Below, piece after piece: positions 11,356 through 22,800 of a stretch of DNA of 64,000 nt. The notes beneath the pieces were generated by a model. It was given only the letters and a program-made list of their open reading frames with translations, did not search any database and was not told where the DNA came from. Within the stretch, counting starts at the first letter, position 1. Each line of letters opens with the position of its first letter. Made by a program: the position numbers and the translations under genes. The stretch comes from Malus domestica (Eukaryota; Streptophyta; Magnoliopsida; Rosales; Rosaceae), in contig NC_091673.1 in NCBI RefSeq assembly GCF_042453785.1, positions 4,924,501 to 4,988,500 of the forward strand. The letters run 5' to 3'.

Positions 11356-12410
11356 CTAGAAGGTACCGTGGAGACGTCGGCTCCGATCTCCAGCTCGAGA
11401 GGAATATCATGATTGATCAGGTCTCGGAATTTCGAGTTCATCAGACACCACCTTCTTGGCGAGTTCTCACCAGTGAGGAGCTACGCCACCAGGTCCAGTT
11501 CATCAGCATCATCCGCACGAGGAAGCATAATCTCAACACGGCAGAGAAGTGGGTGAATTGCATGGCCCAAGCTCCTCCCTGCATGTGAAACACCCAATCT
11601 GTCTCTTCCACCGCTGCTACATTGCATTTGATGAAGAGGATGAAGAATGGCGACGCAGAGACGAAACGCCAGGCAGTACTTATCGCCCTTCAAACACAAA
11701 TATGGCAAGTCGTGCCCTCGTCTACTTCAAGGCCGAGACTTCCTGCATGCACCACGAACTCCACTCCTTCGTCTTCTTCCACCATGGCTGCTGCCCAAGT
11801 TCTCCAGCTCCTCATCCTCTCCTCCTTGCTCCGCCATGGCTGCTGCCTAAAGCTCTCCGTCCGTCTTCGTCCGCTCCCTGCAAATTCCTCTACCCACCAT
11901 CCTAATTTATACAGAAAGAAATACAAAAAAAAAAAAAAAAAAAAAAAAAGGTGGTGGTGCATCTGTCACCACGTGAAAAAAAAGGGGATGCTTTTGGCAA
12001 AAGAAAAGAAAAGAAAATATAAAAAAATCTTGGTGGATCAGCACCACCATGTGGAAAAAAAAGATGGTGCATCTGGCACCATGGGCAAGAAAAGAAAAGA
12101 AAAGAAAATAATAAATAATAAAAAATAATAATAAATAAAAAAAGGAGAGAAGGGTGGATTCTTGGTGGCTAGCACCATGCAAAGGGGAAGGGTTTTGGAA
12201 TGGTGGATGAGTCCACGTGAAAAAATATACATATATATATATATACATACATACATAATATATGTATGTATATAGCAAAAAAAAAAATGCATTGAGAGAA
12301 ATAGAAGTCCATTTTATTTATTTTTCTGGAAATTTTACATAAATTTGCATTATACATACCTTAAAAAAAAAAAAAAAATCAAATCAAATCAAATTTACAA
12401 GAGGGTATCT
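11356..12410 (+). other. Unassigned internal spacer of the retrotransposon
   Basis: 11356-11900 is unlike the flanking A-rich DNA and may hold further captured pieces I could not name. One frame reads YIAFDEEDEEWRRRDETPGS near 11620-11680. From 11925 the sequence is A-rich with short GGTGGTGCATCTG-type repeats and AT microsatellites (12221-12275), followed by an A-tract at 12362-12378. I see no gene that can be supported. Confidence 0.5.
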
Positions 12411-13022
12411 TCAAGGACGATTAGGTGGCGCCTCAGTACTCGGCGGAACCCCAGGAGAAGGAGGCACTGAAGGTTGATCATTTGAGGCTTCATTACGCGG
12501 TACAGCCCCAGAAGAAGAAGGCAAATGTTGCTGGAACAAACCCACAAACCTCTGATGATCAAGTAAAATCTGACCATCAAATTCCTGCATCTGGTCAATC
12601 TTCCTTTTCATGTTTGTCGCATAGCTATGTGCGAGTTTATGCAACTGTTTATTCTCCTGCTTGAGCCCTCTAATCTCCTGTTTGAGACTCATCACTTCAG
12701 CCGCCAATGATTCAACTTGACGGGTTCGAGCAAATAGGCGTTGGGCCATATTAGACACAGAACCTGCACACTGCACACTGAGAGCCAGAGAATCCTTAAC
12801 AGCCAACTCATCAGACCGTTTGGAAAGTAGTCTGTTATCTCTGGGAGTGACAAGGTTCCGGGCCACCACCGCAGCAGTCATATCATTCTTCACCACCGAA
12901 TCCCCAACGGTAAGAGGACCAGTAGGGGATATGAATGATGGGCGCCATATGTTGTCTGGAGAAGGCGGGACTGCCTCTTCACCAAGATTCAAGTCAAAAC
13001 GACGGTCGGAGGGTCCAGACAT
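12411..13022 (-). CDS. Antisense ORF protein of a Tat-type retrotransposon
   Basis: An intact minus-strand frame gives 203 residues starting MSGPSDRRFDLNLGEEAVPP (an in-frame ATG 13 codons earlier exists at 13061). It has a Pro-rich N-terminus with NIWRPSFISPTGPL, a helical middle, a clear coiled coil at about residues 105-150 (VESLAAEVMSLKQEIRGLKQ) and a Pro-rich tail. Extra antisense ORFs between pol and the 3' LTR are known in Tat-lineage elements; their function is unknown. The 5' side looks like a real transcription unit: a TTTATAG box near 13125 and a CT-rich leader. It has no break, although gag does. Confidence 0.75.
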   Translation of the reverse strand: MSGPSDRRFDLNLGEEAVPPSPDNIWRPSFISPTGPLTVGDSVVKNDMTAAVVARNLVTPRDNRLLSKRSDELAVKDSLALSVQCAGSVSNMAQRLFARTRQVESLAAEVMSLKQEIRGLKQENKQLHKLAHSYATNMKRKIDQMQEFDGQILLDHQRFVGLFQQHLPSSSGAVPRNEASNDQPSVPPSPGVPPSTEAPPNRP

Positions 13023-13118
13023 TTTCAAAGTGTTGAAGGAAGAAGAGATCAGACAAATCAAGAGCTTAGAAGTACAAGAGGGGAGTTTTCACAAGCGAAG
13101 TGTGCTTTGAAACGAACT

Positions 13119-13131
13119 GCGTGCCTCTATA
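13119..13131 (-). promoter_or_regulatory. Possible promoter of the antisense ORF
   Basis: Read on the minus strand, GATTTTATAGAGGC lies about 100 bases before the ATG at 13022 and is followed by a pyrimidine-rich leader. The box is an imperfect TATA. The position, leader composition and upstream tandem repeats are the reasons for the call. Confidence 0.4.
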
Positions 13132-13169
13132 AAATCAACACTCGACGGCATTTCAGAGATCGAAGAGGC

Positions 13170-13515
13170 GAGCTCAGAATTCGAAGAGGCCATTCAAAAA
13201 TCGAAGAGGCAAGCTCAGAAATCGGAGAAGCATCTTGCTTTTCCAGACGCGTCGGCACCCGTCACACGCAAACTCAGCTTTGCGAAAATCACGGGCAATT
13301 TGTCGAAGCGCCGATCCCAGATATCGAAGAGGCGCCAGTCTTTTTCAGCCACGTCAGCACCCATCACATGCAAACTCAGCTTTGCGGAAATCACGGGTAA
13401 TTTTGTCGAAGCGCCGATCCCAGTTATCGAAGAGGCGCCAGTTTTTTTCAGCCGCGTCATCACCTGTCATATGCACACTCAACTTTGCGCAAATCACGGG
13501 CAATTTGTCGAAGAT
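13170..13515. repeat. About three tandem units of 102-103 bases
   Basis: The landmark CTCAGCTTTGCG recurs at offsets of 102 and 103 bases (13271, 13373, 13476), with shared GGCGCCAGT and GTCGAAGCGCCGAT blocks. A more diverged unit precedes them. The array lies directly upstream of the antisense ORF promoter, so it could act as an enhancer; this is inference. Confidence 0.8.
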
Positions 13516-15009
13516 TTTCGGTGAAGGAGAAAGCACGTGAAGTTTACTGTTCAATCACGCGTTAGTTGCCGACACGAGTGAAAGAATAGTACCTCTACAG
13601 GTATTAAGGGACCTCCTATAACTGTCCACCTTCACCTTCCATAGCAAGGCAGACATGCAGAGCCTTTCTTCATCTCCAAAAATGCTTTCCCAACGAAGCC
13701 TCTCGAGTCATTCAATGTTCCTTATTCCTTGGGGTGCCTCTGCAAGCCGATGACTCCAAAGCAAAAGTATCTCATATCACCAGGGTAGAAAGCAAGAGTA
13801 TCTCATATCATGCGTTCCCCCTGTCCTTTCCTTTGTCCTTGTTCTTACCTACAAAGACAAGGATAAAGAAAACAATATGCCGAAACTTCCACTCAAGATT
13901 GGGTAAGGAACCGACTGCTTGGAACCCTTCCCTGATTGCCTACCTAGCACTGCTCTCGAGGACTCGTCTCCCACTGCTGCTGTACTTCCAAATAAGCTAC
14001 CACATCTGCCTGAAGAATAGATAAGGCAAGTGAAAATGATACCTTGCAGCATGTGGAGACAACGTGCAGAAGGAACAAGCAGAGAAGAATGCAGTCTGCA
14101 CAGTCAACTCAGCAGAAAGAGTCCGAACTGAGGAACTCGAGAAGCTGCCATATCTGCCTGAAGAAACAAGCAGAGAAGAATGCAGCATGCACAGTCAACT
14201 TAGCAGAAAGAGTCTGAGATGAAGAACTCGAGAAGATGCCGCATCTGCCTGAGGACGGTGAACTCGTTTTGACCCTCAAATTCTTGGGTCAACTTACTAG
14301 GCGTTGTGGGCTGTACGTGCCGATTCACCACCCTTGAATCAAATCCTTAAAGATCAAGTCACCAACTGGAAGAAGAGCCCATCAATCTTGAAGATCATAC
14401 CGTTGACCAAACTGCTCAGGTGTGAATTAGAAAGATTGAACAAAGCAACAAGTCGTCACCTTCACCTCGTGCCTGCTTGCCATGTGTTCGAGTCAGCCTT
14501 CGAGAATCAAGCCTCAACGGCCCTTGAAGAAGCTTCCAGCCAAATTCAAAATCAAGCCTCGACGGCCCTGGAAGAAATCACAAGTCCGATTCAAGATTAA
14601 GTGTCTACCACCCTTGAATCAAAACCTAGTTCAAGAATAAGCTGTGGAAAATCAACAATTGGAGGAATCCAGAAAATCCTTCAACCCAGTTCAAGATCAA
14701 AGCTGTGGAAAGTCAACAAGCGCAACAAAATACGTGTCGATTCACTCACTACCAAAGCCAAAGATCATCTGCCACATGAAGCTCCTTGTGGTCCAATTTC
14801 AACCTTCAAGATCAAGCCTCGACGGCCCTTGAAGAAATTTCAAACGAAAGTTCAAGAACAAGCCTCAACGGCCCTTGAAGAAATCTTAAGCCCAATTCAA
14901 GATCAAGCCTCGACGGCCCTTGGATCGACATCTACAGTAAGGGACTTCAAAACGCATCTCATACACGCGACAAGCACATGTACACGACGCGACTTGAAGT
15001 GGGGGCATT
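13516..15009 (+). other. 3' internal region of the retrotransposon
   Basis: Noncoding. It holds a 91-base tandem duplication (14074-14164 and 14165-14255, about 90% alike by eye). From about 14505 to 14935 there are several more copies of the LTR hairpin unit (CAAGCCTCGACGGCCCTTGAAG), so the 3' LTR motif array starts about 500 bases before the LTR itself. The polypurine tract ends it at 15009. Confidence 0.7.
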
Positions 15010-15998
15010 TGTAGACATCGAAATTTCGGTAAATAAATGTTGACCGATAAATCAAAGTGTCAACGCTCATGTATTACATAAATTTTACACGTAGCGTGTG
15101 ACTCAACGAAAATTGAAATGAGTTGGAAAAGTCATCAAATAGGACACGTGTCAACACCTGGCAGAAACGACTTATTTCATCTGGAATATTATATTCAAAA
15201 TTAGGCCTTGGAAATTTCTATAAATACAAGCCCATTTCATTCATTTGGGGGAACCAATTCATATTACACCTTGAAGCTCTGAAGCTCTGAAACTCCGAAG
15301 CTCTCAAGCATCCAGGTTCCCGAAGAATCAAGAAACCCCTTTTCGTTCTTCATCAAATCCACCTTCAAGATCAAGCCCCGACGGCCCTTGAAGAAAGTGT
15401 TCTTCGTTCTTCGTTCATCGTTCTTCCAAGATCAAGCCCCGACGGCCCTTGGATCAACCATCCACCAATTCAAGATCAAGCCCCGACGGCCCTTGAAGAA
15501 AGCATCATCGTTCATCATCCGTTCATCCAAGATCAAGCCCCAACGGCCCTTTGGATTAACAACGTCGACAAATCCACACATCCAACCGTTCTTCAAGATC
15601 AAGCCCAAAAGCCCTTGAAGATCCGTTCATCACTGTTCTTCAAGATCAAGCCCAAAAGCCCTTGAAGATCCGTTAATCACTGTTCTTCAAGATCAAACCC
15701 AAAAGCCCTTGGAGATCCGTTCATCACTGTTCTTCAAAGATCAAGCCCAAAAGCCCATTTGAAGATCCGCTCAAATCCACCTTCAAGATCAAGTCCACGG
15801 CCCTTGAAGAACGTTCATCCTTAGATCAAGCCCAACGGCCCTTTGGATCAATCACACATCCTCAAATACACACCTTACGGAGATCGAATCAGAGGATCAA
15901 AATAGAGAGAGATTGTAACCCAAAATCATCAAATACAAATATTTGTTTGTGCACGTCGTTTCTTGTCTCTTTCGTTTCAGGAATTTTCCGTGTTCACA
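15010..15998 (+). repeat. 3' LTR (989 bp)
   Basis: It matches the 5' LTR except for four transitions and the absence of one 11-bp unit. The TATA box is at 15219-15226. It is followed by the GTTAC duplication at 15999-16003. Confidence 0.95.
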
Positions 15999-16003
15999 GT
16001 TAC

Positions 16004-16763
16004 ATCTAGCCAAATTTTTATACCCCCTATGCTAATAATTAGAACTTTAACCTTGTGTTGAGATCTACGGGTCAAACGACAGTCTCAAGTAGACAATTTC
16101 TACAAAACCAGACCATACCCCTCCTGAGAGGTACGGTGTCGAAATACGTTGCGGTCCAAATCTATCCATACGCCATGGGCCTTGCCAATTTGCTGGGTTG
16201 GGCTTCATGCTTGTAATTGTACCCTGTATTGGGCTTTGCCATGGGCATTTTCTCCGATTATTCGTGGTATAGTCGTAAATCAGTTGGATTACCATTCTCC
16301 ATTATTAGTTATGGAGTGAAGATAGTTTACTTGCTTAGTGTGAAAGCTAAGGATTTTGATTAGATTTATCTCTAGTGAGATGATTCACCGTCGTCTTACT
16401 AAAACTCTCCAATCACCATTAGCAAGTGTGACCATACGCTCTGCTATAAAACAAATATTTTTTTTTTGTCTACAAGTGTAAGTAGATATTAAAAGGGGTT
16501 CCCTCCTCCTGCACGTCTTCTGATACACATTGATCAGAAACACCGAGCTCAGGTGCGTTAATGAATTCCTCACGCTTTACGTTTCTCATTATTTTTCCGA
16601 TTAGTGTTTAAATTGTGTGAAGATTATGTATTTGATCAATTTCTGTGATGGAATTGGGAATTGGAAAGTCGGAAGATTAGATTGTGAGATTCTGGTTGGA
16701 ATCTGGATTAATTGGACTAATTAGTCTTTTAATTTCATGAAATTCGTAAGATTTTCGGAGAAG
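16004..16763 (+). other. Spacer and likely promoter of the RRM gene
   Basis: No gene seen. The retrotransposon insertion is 760 bases from the start codon of the next gene, so the promoter of that gene is short or partly displaced. No strong TATA box could be assigned. Confidence 0.5.
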
Positions 16764-18350
16764 ATGAGTTCTGGTGGATACGCCGTCGAAGTTACGGGTC
16801 TGTCCCCAAAAGCAACGGAGAAAGACGTCTACGATTTCTTCGCCTTCTCTGGTTCCATCGACCATGTCGAAATCGTCAGGTTTCGTGGTGTTTTTAGCAT
16901 TTTGAATATTTTTTTTGTCTTAAATTTTTTTTTTGGGATATTAATTTGTTGTTAATCTGGGGAAATTCAGGTCGGGTGATTGTGCATGCACTGCCTATGT
17001 GACGTTCAAAGATTCGTATTCTCAGGGGACTGCTTGCTTGCTCAGTGTGAGTGTTTCTTCGACTCGTCGCAACTGATCATTCATGTGCTCGCTTCCTATA
17101 TTTCGTGATCAACTTCTGATTAATGCACTGTGCATATAAACATAGTCGTAGTTGCTCCGTGTTGGCCTAGACCGATGAATATAGCGGTGCTTAAAGCTCG
17201 TTTATGCCGGCTGTCCCGTTAAAATTTGTGTAAAACTTGCCAAATGCTTTCGACAATATATTTGTGCTTATATACATAGCAAGAGATAGATACTTTGACA
17301 GAAGAATGGTAATTATACTAAACAATTCAGTGATGGAACTTTGATGGTATCCAAATATAGCCTAAGATTTCGAAATACCGGGCTCAACTGGTGACCTTAA
17401 CTAAATAAGTTGTTGCTTGGATGAAAGGGCTTCCGTGTTATCATAGTGTCCTTATAGCCGGAGCTTGGTTATATCACATCCTGACCACCCCCTGAAACAT
17501 TTACTTAAAGCTGTATTTATCATTATGGTTTGGTTATATGGTTTATCTTGTTTACTAATCCTTTATTAACTTAAACCTGTCTGTGCTCGTATGTGGTTTC
17601 TTACTGATGCCTGGATGATAACGCTTGTGCGGTTTCTTATGATCTTTCTCGCCGATGATTTGTGAGCGTTAATTCATGTTTTCCCCTTAAAATCTTATTG
17701 TCTCAGGGTGCTACAATAATAGATCAAGCTGTGTGCATAACGCGTTGGGGGCACTATCAAGATGAATTTGATTTTTGGAACAGGCCTCGGCACGAAGATG
17801 AAACTTATTCAACCGTATGTATATTTTATTTCTTTCTACGGCTCAAATATTTGGTTTCTCGTTTGTACATTTTCGCACACACGCACAATACTGTTGTACT
17901 GAAAAAGGTTTGCAAGAGTAAGCGATCAGTATGCCTTGGCAGCCTCCACAGGGAAGCTGGAACATTCCTAGTGCCGGAGAAGTGGTGAGTGGGGCTCCGG
18001 AAGTAGTCTTGACCATGTTGGCCAGGGGCTTTGTGCTCGGAAAAGATGCATTAACCAAGGCAAAAGCATTGGACGAGTCTAACCACGTCTCGGCAAGTGC
18101 AGCAGCTAGGGTGACTGAACTGAACCAGAGATTTGGCGTCACCGATAAAATTCATGCAGGGGTTGGAGCTGTTAAGTCTGTAAATGAGAGGTATCATGTG
18201 TCAGAGATCACCAAATCAGCAATATCAGAGACAGGAAGAAAAGTAGTGAACAGTAGCTACTTTTCTAACGGAGCTCTTTGGGTGTCGGGTGCTCTAAACC
18301 GAGCAGCTAAAGCTGCTGCTGATATGGGAAATCATAATGCTAGGCAGTGA
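16764..18350 (+). CDS. RRM protein, binding partner of ACD11 (BPA1)-like
   Basis: Exons 16764-16879, 16971-17046, 17707-17814 and 17943-18350 give about 235 residues. The first three exons encode an RRM (YAVEVTGLSPKATEKDVYDF, then ACTAYVTFKDSYSQGTACLL, then GATIIDQAVCITRWG). The last exon encodes the family's helical C-terminus (GFVLGKDALTKAKALDESNH, later NSSYFSNGALWVSGALNRAA). BPA1 and its relatives bind ACD11, a ceramide-1-phosphate transfer protein, and restrain immunity and cell death. By memory the best match is the Arabidopsis At5g32450 type. The start is chosen because MSSGGYAVE aligns with the family; an in-frame ATG nine codons earlier is possible. The last intron's acceptor is the least certain: 17943 is the only AG I found that keeps the frame. 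Confidence 0.85.
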
Positions 18351-19853
18351 GGTATTTGATAAAATCGTGTACTCTTGTTTTGTTCGTATATAGAACAGAA
18401 TACTGTAGCCATTTCGTTGTTTCGATACCTTGGTGTTAGTATAAATAATGCTTGCTGTACATATTGATAACCCCGAAGAACATTACAAAGGGGAGAAATG
18501 AAACGAATAATTATTTACAAACGATGAAGGAAAACATTATTAACATCCATTTGGGTTTACGAACCAGTTGTACTTAGCATCTAAAGTGAGAAGAATTAGG
18601 ATGGGCGGTAGCATGTTTTGCCAATGAACTGAAAGTATTGGGTAGAATCCAAGCCCTCTGGCCTGCGACGGCCCTTGGCCTTGTATTTATCTACAGAACC
18701 GTCAGGGTTTCTTTTAATACGAACTGCCTGGTTGTTGCAAGGCATTGAACTCTTCTTGCATTGCGGTCTTCCATGGAGGTTGGTTGTAGCAGAGAAGGCT
18801 TTTGGCTTGAAGATTGGTCGATTAAGTAGACGATAAGGAGAAGGAGAAGCAGCAGAAGGAGAAGAAAATAACTTTGGTCTGGAGATTGTTCGATTAGGCC
18901 GAGAAGGAGAAGAAGCAGATCGAGAAGTTGGAGCATGATTAGGAGCATGATTAGGAGGATTAACAGAATCAGAACAAGTAGCAGCAGCAGTAGTACGAGC
19001 ATTTGTAGGATTAGTTGCATCATCAGTAGGAGCAATCCTAGGATTAGTTTCAGAAGAGGGAGCATTAGGGTTAAGAGAGGAGAGAGAGGAGGTAGGAGAT
19101 CTGAAAGAAGCTGGATTATCAATTCTAAGAGCATTGCAAGTGGATCGTCATCATCAAGATCAAGGCTCGAATAGCCTTTCTCGTGAAGGAAATAGCCAAA
19201 AACACACATCATTTGTTTGGGATTACAAATTCTCGACCTACTGGACTTGATATAGCACGACTACACATCATCAAAATACTGATTTCTAACTTGACTAAAC
19301 ACATGTCGTTACGTAAATAACATTTATTTGGCAACATACCATAGGCATGAGGCCATAGCATTGTTTATCAAATTGAATTTCCAGGTCACACACTTTGAAT
19401 TTCATGAGTACAAACAAGTGTGGACTGTCGTGTAAATTTGACTCAACTTCCAATCAATGCGAATCTGACGGTCCAGATTCAAAGTTATCTTTACGTATGG
19501 GCTTTATATTAAAAATATACAATTCCACATGTTTAAGTCCGAATCACGCTATAGGCCCACACCGTAGCTTTCACTGGGCCTTTTAAAGTTGGCGGGGGCC
19601 CATAAAGCTGATAAACCGAAAGCAGGCGCCGAAGTAGGGAGTCCTCATGGTGCTGCGGTGCACGCTAAATCTGCCACCGAATTGCTATCAGACTCTTCGC
19701 TCGCGCACCCGCCCAAATTTGATCCTTCGCAGTTCTGACGCCGGAATCCGATCTACATGCAAAAACCTTGATCCGCACCGTTTTTCCGTTTATTGCGCGG
19801 GAAATTGAGCTTCTGGCTCGCGGCCGTTACTCAGTGAGTGAAACCGAGTCGCC
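18351..19853. other. Spacer with Copia scrap and SUC3 promoter
   Basis: The first 130 bases are probably the 3' untranslated region of the RRM gene. A Copia remnant occupies about 18540-19180 (listed separately). From 19590 the composition turns GC-rich, as expected for the promoter and leader of the sucrose transporter gene starting at 19854. Confidence 0.55.
18540..19180 (-). pseudogene. Remnant of a Ty1/Copia reverse transcriptase
   Basis: Read on the minus strand, 18785-18620 gives a frame with KRNPDGSVDKYKAK, the start of Copia reverse transcriptase. A further stretch near 18595-18545 gives LLTLDAKYNWFVNP, matching the family's LLLTLA..YDWFLN. Upstream on that strand (about 18800-19180) is a purine-rich low-complexity linker, like the one between integrase and reverse transcriptase in the intact Copia copy at 50.4-55.2 kb. 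Stops and frameshifts make it dead. No LTR was found beside it. Confidence 0.7.
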
Positions 19854-22800
19854 ATGGCGGGGAGGACGGACTCGGAGTCCATCCGGGTGCCGTACAGGAA
19901 CCTGAGGAGGGAGGCGGAAGTGGAAATGATGGTGACGGACGAGCCTCATCATCGTATCGACCTCAATTCGTCTACGTCTTCCTCCCCTAGGGTTCCAAAT
20001 GGGGGCGGCGGCGGCGGCCTCTCGCCGTCCGGTCAGCCCGGACACAAACACAATACTCTTTTGACGCTTATTCTGAGCTGCACGGTCGCCGCCGGCGTAC
20101 AGTTCGGTTGGGCGTTGCAGCTTTCGCTTTTAACTCCCTATATACAGGTTAGATTTTGAATCTGTTGCATGTCAAGAATAAATTTTTATGTATTGTTGTG
20201 TAATTTACTGTATAATATCTACCATTTAGTAGATTACTGTATAGTTTTAATTTCAAATTCTGTAGTTTGAATCACACTGCTTAAGATTGTAGACTAATTT
20301 ATTTTTCTGTTAATGTAATGCGTGAACATGAAATATTTTCGCAATCTTCGATTGGTACATTCTGCTGTGGAAAATGAAAAGGAAGATGATAATGTAGTGT
20401 ATTCCGAATATGGAATGCAATCTTACTGTTAATATGGAAAGCGGTTGTTGATTAACCCGAACTGCGTTAGTTATCACTTTTTCTTTTTTAATCTTCGCAA
20501 TTCATATCGTTTCTTGATCTTCATATTGCTACCACAAATGCCTGTGCTAATTTTGGATTATTGAAAGCTTGTTTGGTTAATATCCACTGTTTGAATTTTT
20601 GATGCAGACGCTCGGAATAGGGCATGCATTTTCTTCATTTATTTGGCTTTGCGGCCCTATTACAGGCCTTGTGGTAAGTGACGGCAGCTAGTTTCCAGCA
20701 ATTTTCAACAATTTTGATTGTAACATATATGTTGTAACCTTTATAATCGTGTTGGTCTATTTGATGGGGCACAAACATATCTCCTAATGGGATGATTTTA
20801 TTCTAGCCTACTGTTGGTGCATGCGCCATCACGATTATTTTGGCTACTGGGATATATGCTGGGAGGGTTAGGGTTGAAGCTATCTGGATATTTTTTAAAC
20901 ATTTTCTTTCCTTAAGTTATCTCAACTTTTATTTTCTTCAGGTTCAACCTTGTGTTGGTATTTGGAGTGACAAATGCTCTTTAAAATTGGGAAGAAGGCG
21001 CCCCTTCATTCTTGCAGGATCTCTCATGATTTCAGTTTCCGTAAGTGCGGAGAGTTTTTATTTTTGTACTTTACCATTATATCTTAGATTAATTGGTGCA
21101 TACCTTTTTTTTGCTAAACTAAGTCTTGTAATTTAGGTGGTGTTAATCGGGTTTTCTGCAGACGTTGGATATTTATTAGGAGATACAAAGGAGCATTGCA
21201 GGTTTTTGTTGCCTTCTGTTGATTCTTTGTGTTTTATATTATAAAATCTCATGAACTGTTAGCTAAATCATTTGAGCCAATGCAGCACATTCAAAGGTAC
21301 CCGGACAAGGGCAGCTTTTGCCTTTATTATTGGATTTTGGTTGCTGGATCTTGCCAACAATACAGTGCAGGTAATGGTTCTAAGGCTATCAGTTTGTGCG
21401 ATTCGATCACAATGTAAAACAGATTACACTGTAGTTTCCTAATGAAAAAACAAATATCAAACTTTTAGTATAATGCTACTCATGTCTCAAAATAAAGTGT
21501 AACTCGTAATTTTTGTAGGGACCAGCTCGTGCTCTTCTGGCTGATCTAGCAGGTGACTTTCGCCCCAAACTATCATAGAACTAGTTACATTTATGTTAAT
21601 TTTTTATTTATTTATTTTTTATAAAATTTAAAGTATGTAATACTTTGTCTAAACATAATATGATGTGTCACAACTATATTCTAGGCCCCGAGCAACGCAA
21701 TACTGCAAATGCTGTGTTTTGCTCATGGATGGCCTTTGGTAACATCCTAGGATTTTCTGCTGGTGCAAGTGGAAATTGGCACAGGTGAAACTCCTCAAAT
21801 ATGTTTTTTTTGCTTTTTTTATGGGATATTTTTGTGCAGTGGCATGTGTTTGCATAGGACTTTAAAGTCCTTGTATATACTTCTCATCACCCTTACACTA
21901 AACCCTTTTTATGCCATCTGAACCTAATCAAACTTAGTTTGCAATCACTGAATTCTGCTCTTTTTTTCCCACATAATATAGACTTATTGTTTGCATCTCA
22001 AATTCTAGGGGCGGTTTCTTTGTCTGACAATTTTGTTTCTTGGCAGATGGTTTCCTTTCTTGTTGAGTAGAGCTTGCTGTGAAGCCTGTGGAAATCTTAA
22101 AGCAGCATTTCTTATTGCAGTGGTGAGTTACCAGCATGCACGGAAGTGCATGTATTTATGAAGTCATGTTCTACTGTTTGAATTATACTAATTTCTTTTG
22201 GGTGCTTAATGATTGACAATTCTATCAGCAAACCTGCTTCTATCTCAATAATGCAGCTTGAAATCCATGAATTGTACTATCTATTTCTATGACTTCTTTC
22301 CTGATTTGCTACATATTTTTATTAGCTCAATCATGAATGGAAGATTCCGATTAACTACTGCCTACTTGCAGTTTGCTTGTTATGCTGAACTAAATTGCGT
22401 AGCCACTAATCATTGTTTCACTGGATGGTGTATTTCTTATAAGATGGCCCCAGATTATGATATTTTTCAATGTCTGGGACAAGTAATAAAAGTTTTGGCT
22501 GGTCTTGTCAATGTGATATATATTGAGTTTATTAACTGAGGTAGGTATGATATGCTTACATCAAGTGTATAGTTGGGTGGTTAAAGAAATCATATCGATC
22601 TATTTATTAAGTTTCTGAACTTTTCCCTTTTTTTTGGGAATTTAAGGCATAGAGTTGTTCATGAGTTCATTTCATTTTCAAATGAGAACTTCTAGTGTTG
22701 CAATTTGGTGCTGAGGCATGTGGTGTATTGTACTCTGTACAACTCTAGATAATAAGTTTGTTATGTGTGCAGATCTTTCTCACTTTGTGTACACTTGTTA

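Larger units (their letters stand above)
5764..16003 (+). mobile_element. Gag-only Gypsy/Tat-type LTR retrotransposon with captured host gene pieces
   Basis: The element is bounded by a perfect 5-bp target duplication, GTTAC (5764-5768 and 15999-16003). The LTRs lie at 5769-6768 and 15010-15998. A primer binding site follows the 5' LTR at about 6771-6789, and a purine tract (GAAGTGGGGGCATT, 14996-15009) precedes the 3' LTR. The 8.2 kb internal region carries gag (6848-9484, one stop), tandem repeats, three host gene fragments (10366-11355), an antisense ORF (12411-13022) and more repeats. I find no protease, reverse transcriptase, RNase H or integrase motif on either strand, so it must borrow these from an autonomous relative. 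This fits the gag-bearing non-autonomous class called TR-GAG. Assignment to the Tat lineage rests on the look of Gag and on the antisense ORF. Confidence 0.9.

Noticed and set aside
13235..13540. Three overlapping plus-strand frames of about 70-100 codons
   Set aside because: They are produced by the 102-base tandem repeat being readable in all three frames.
18691..19212. 173-codon Leu-rich frame resembling a membrane protein
   Set aside because: It is an alternate frame of purine-rich low-complexity sequence in the dead Copia remnant.
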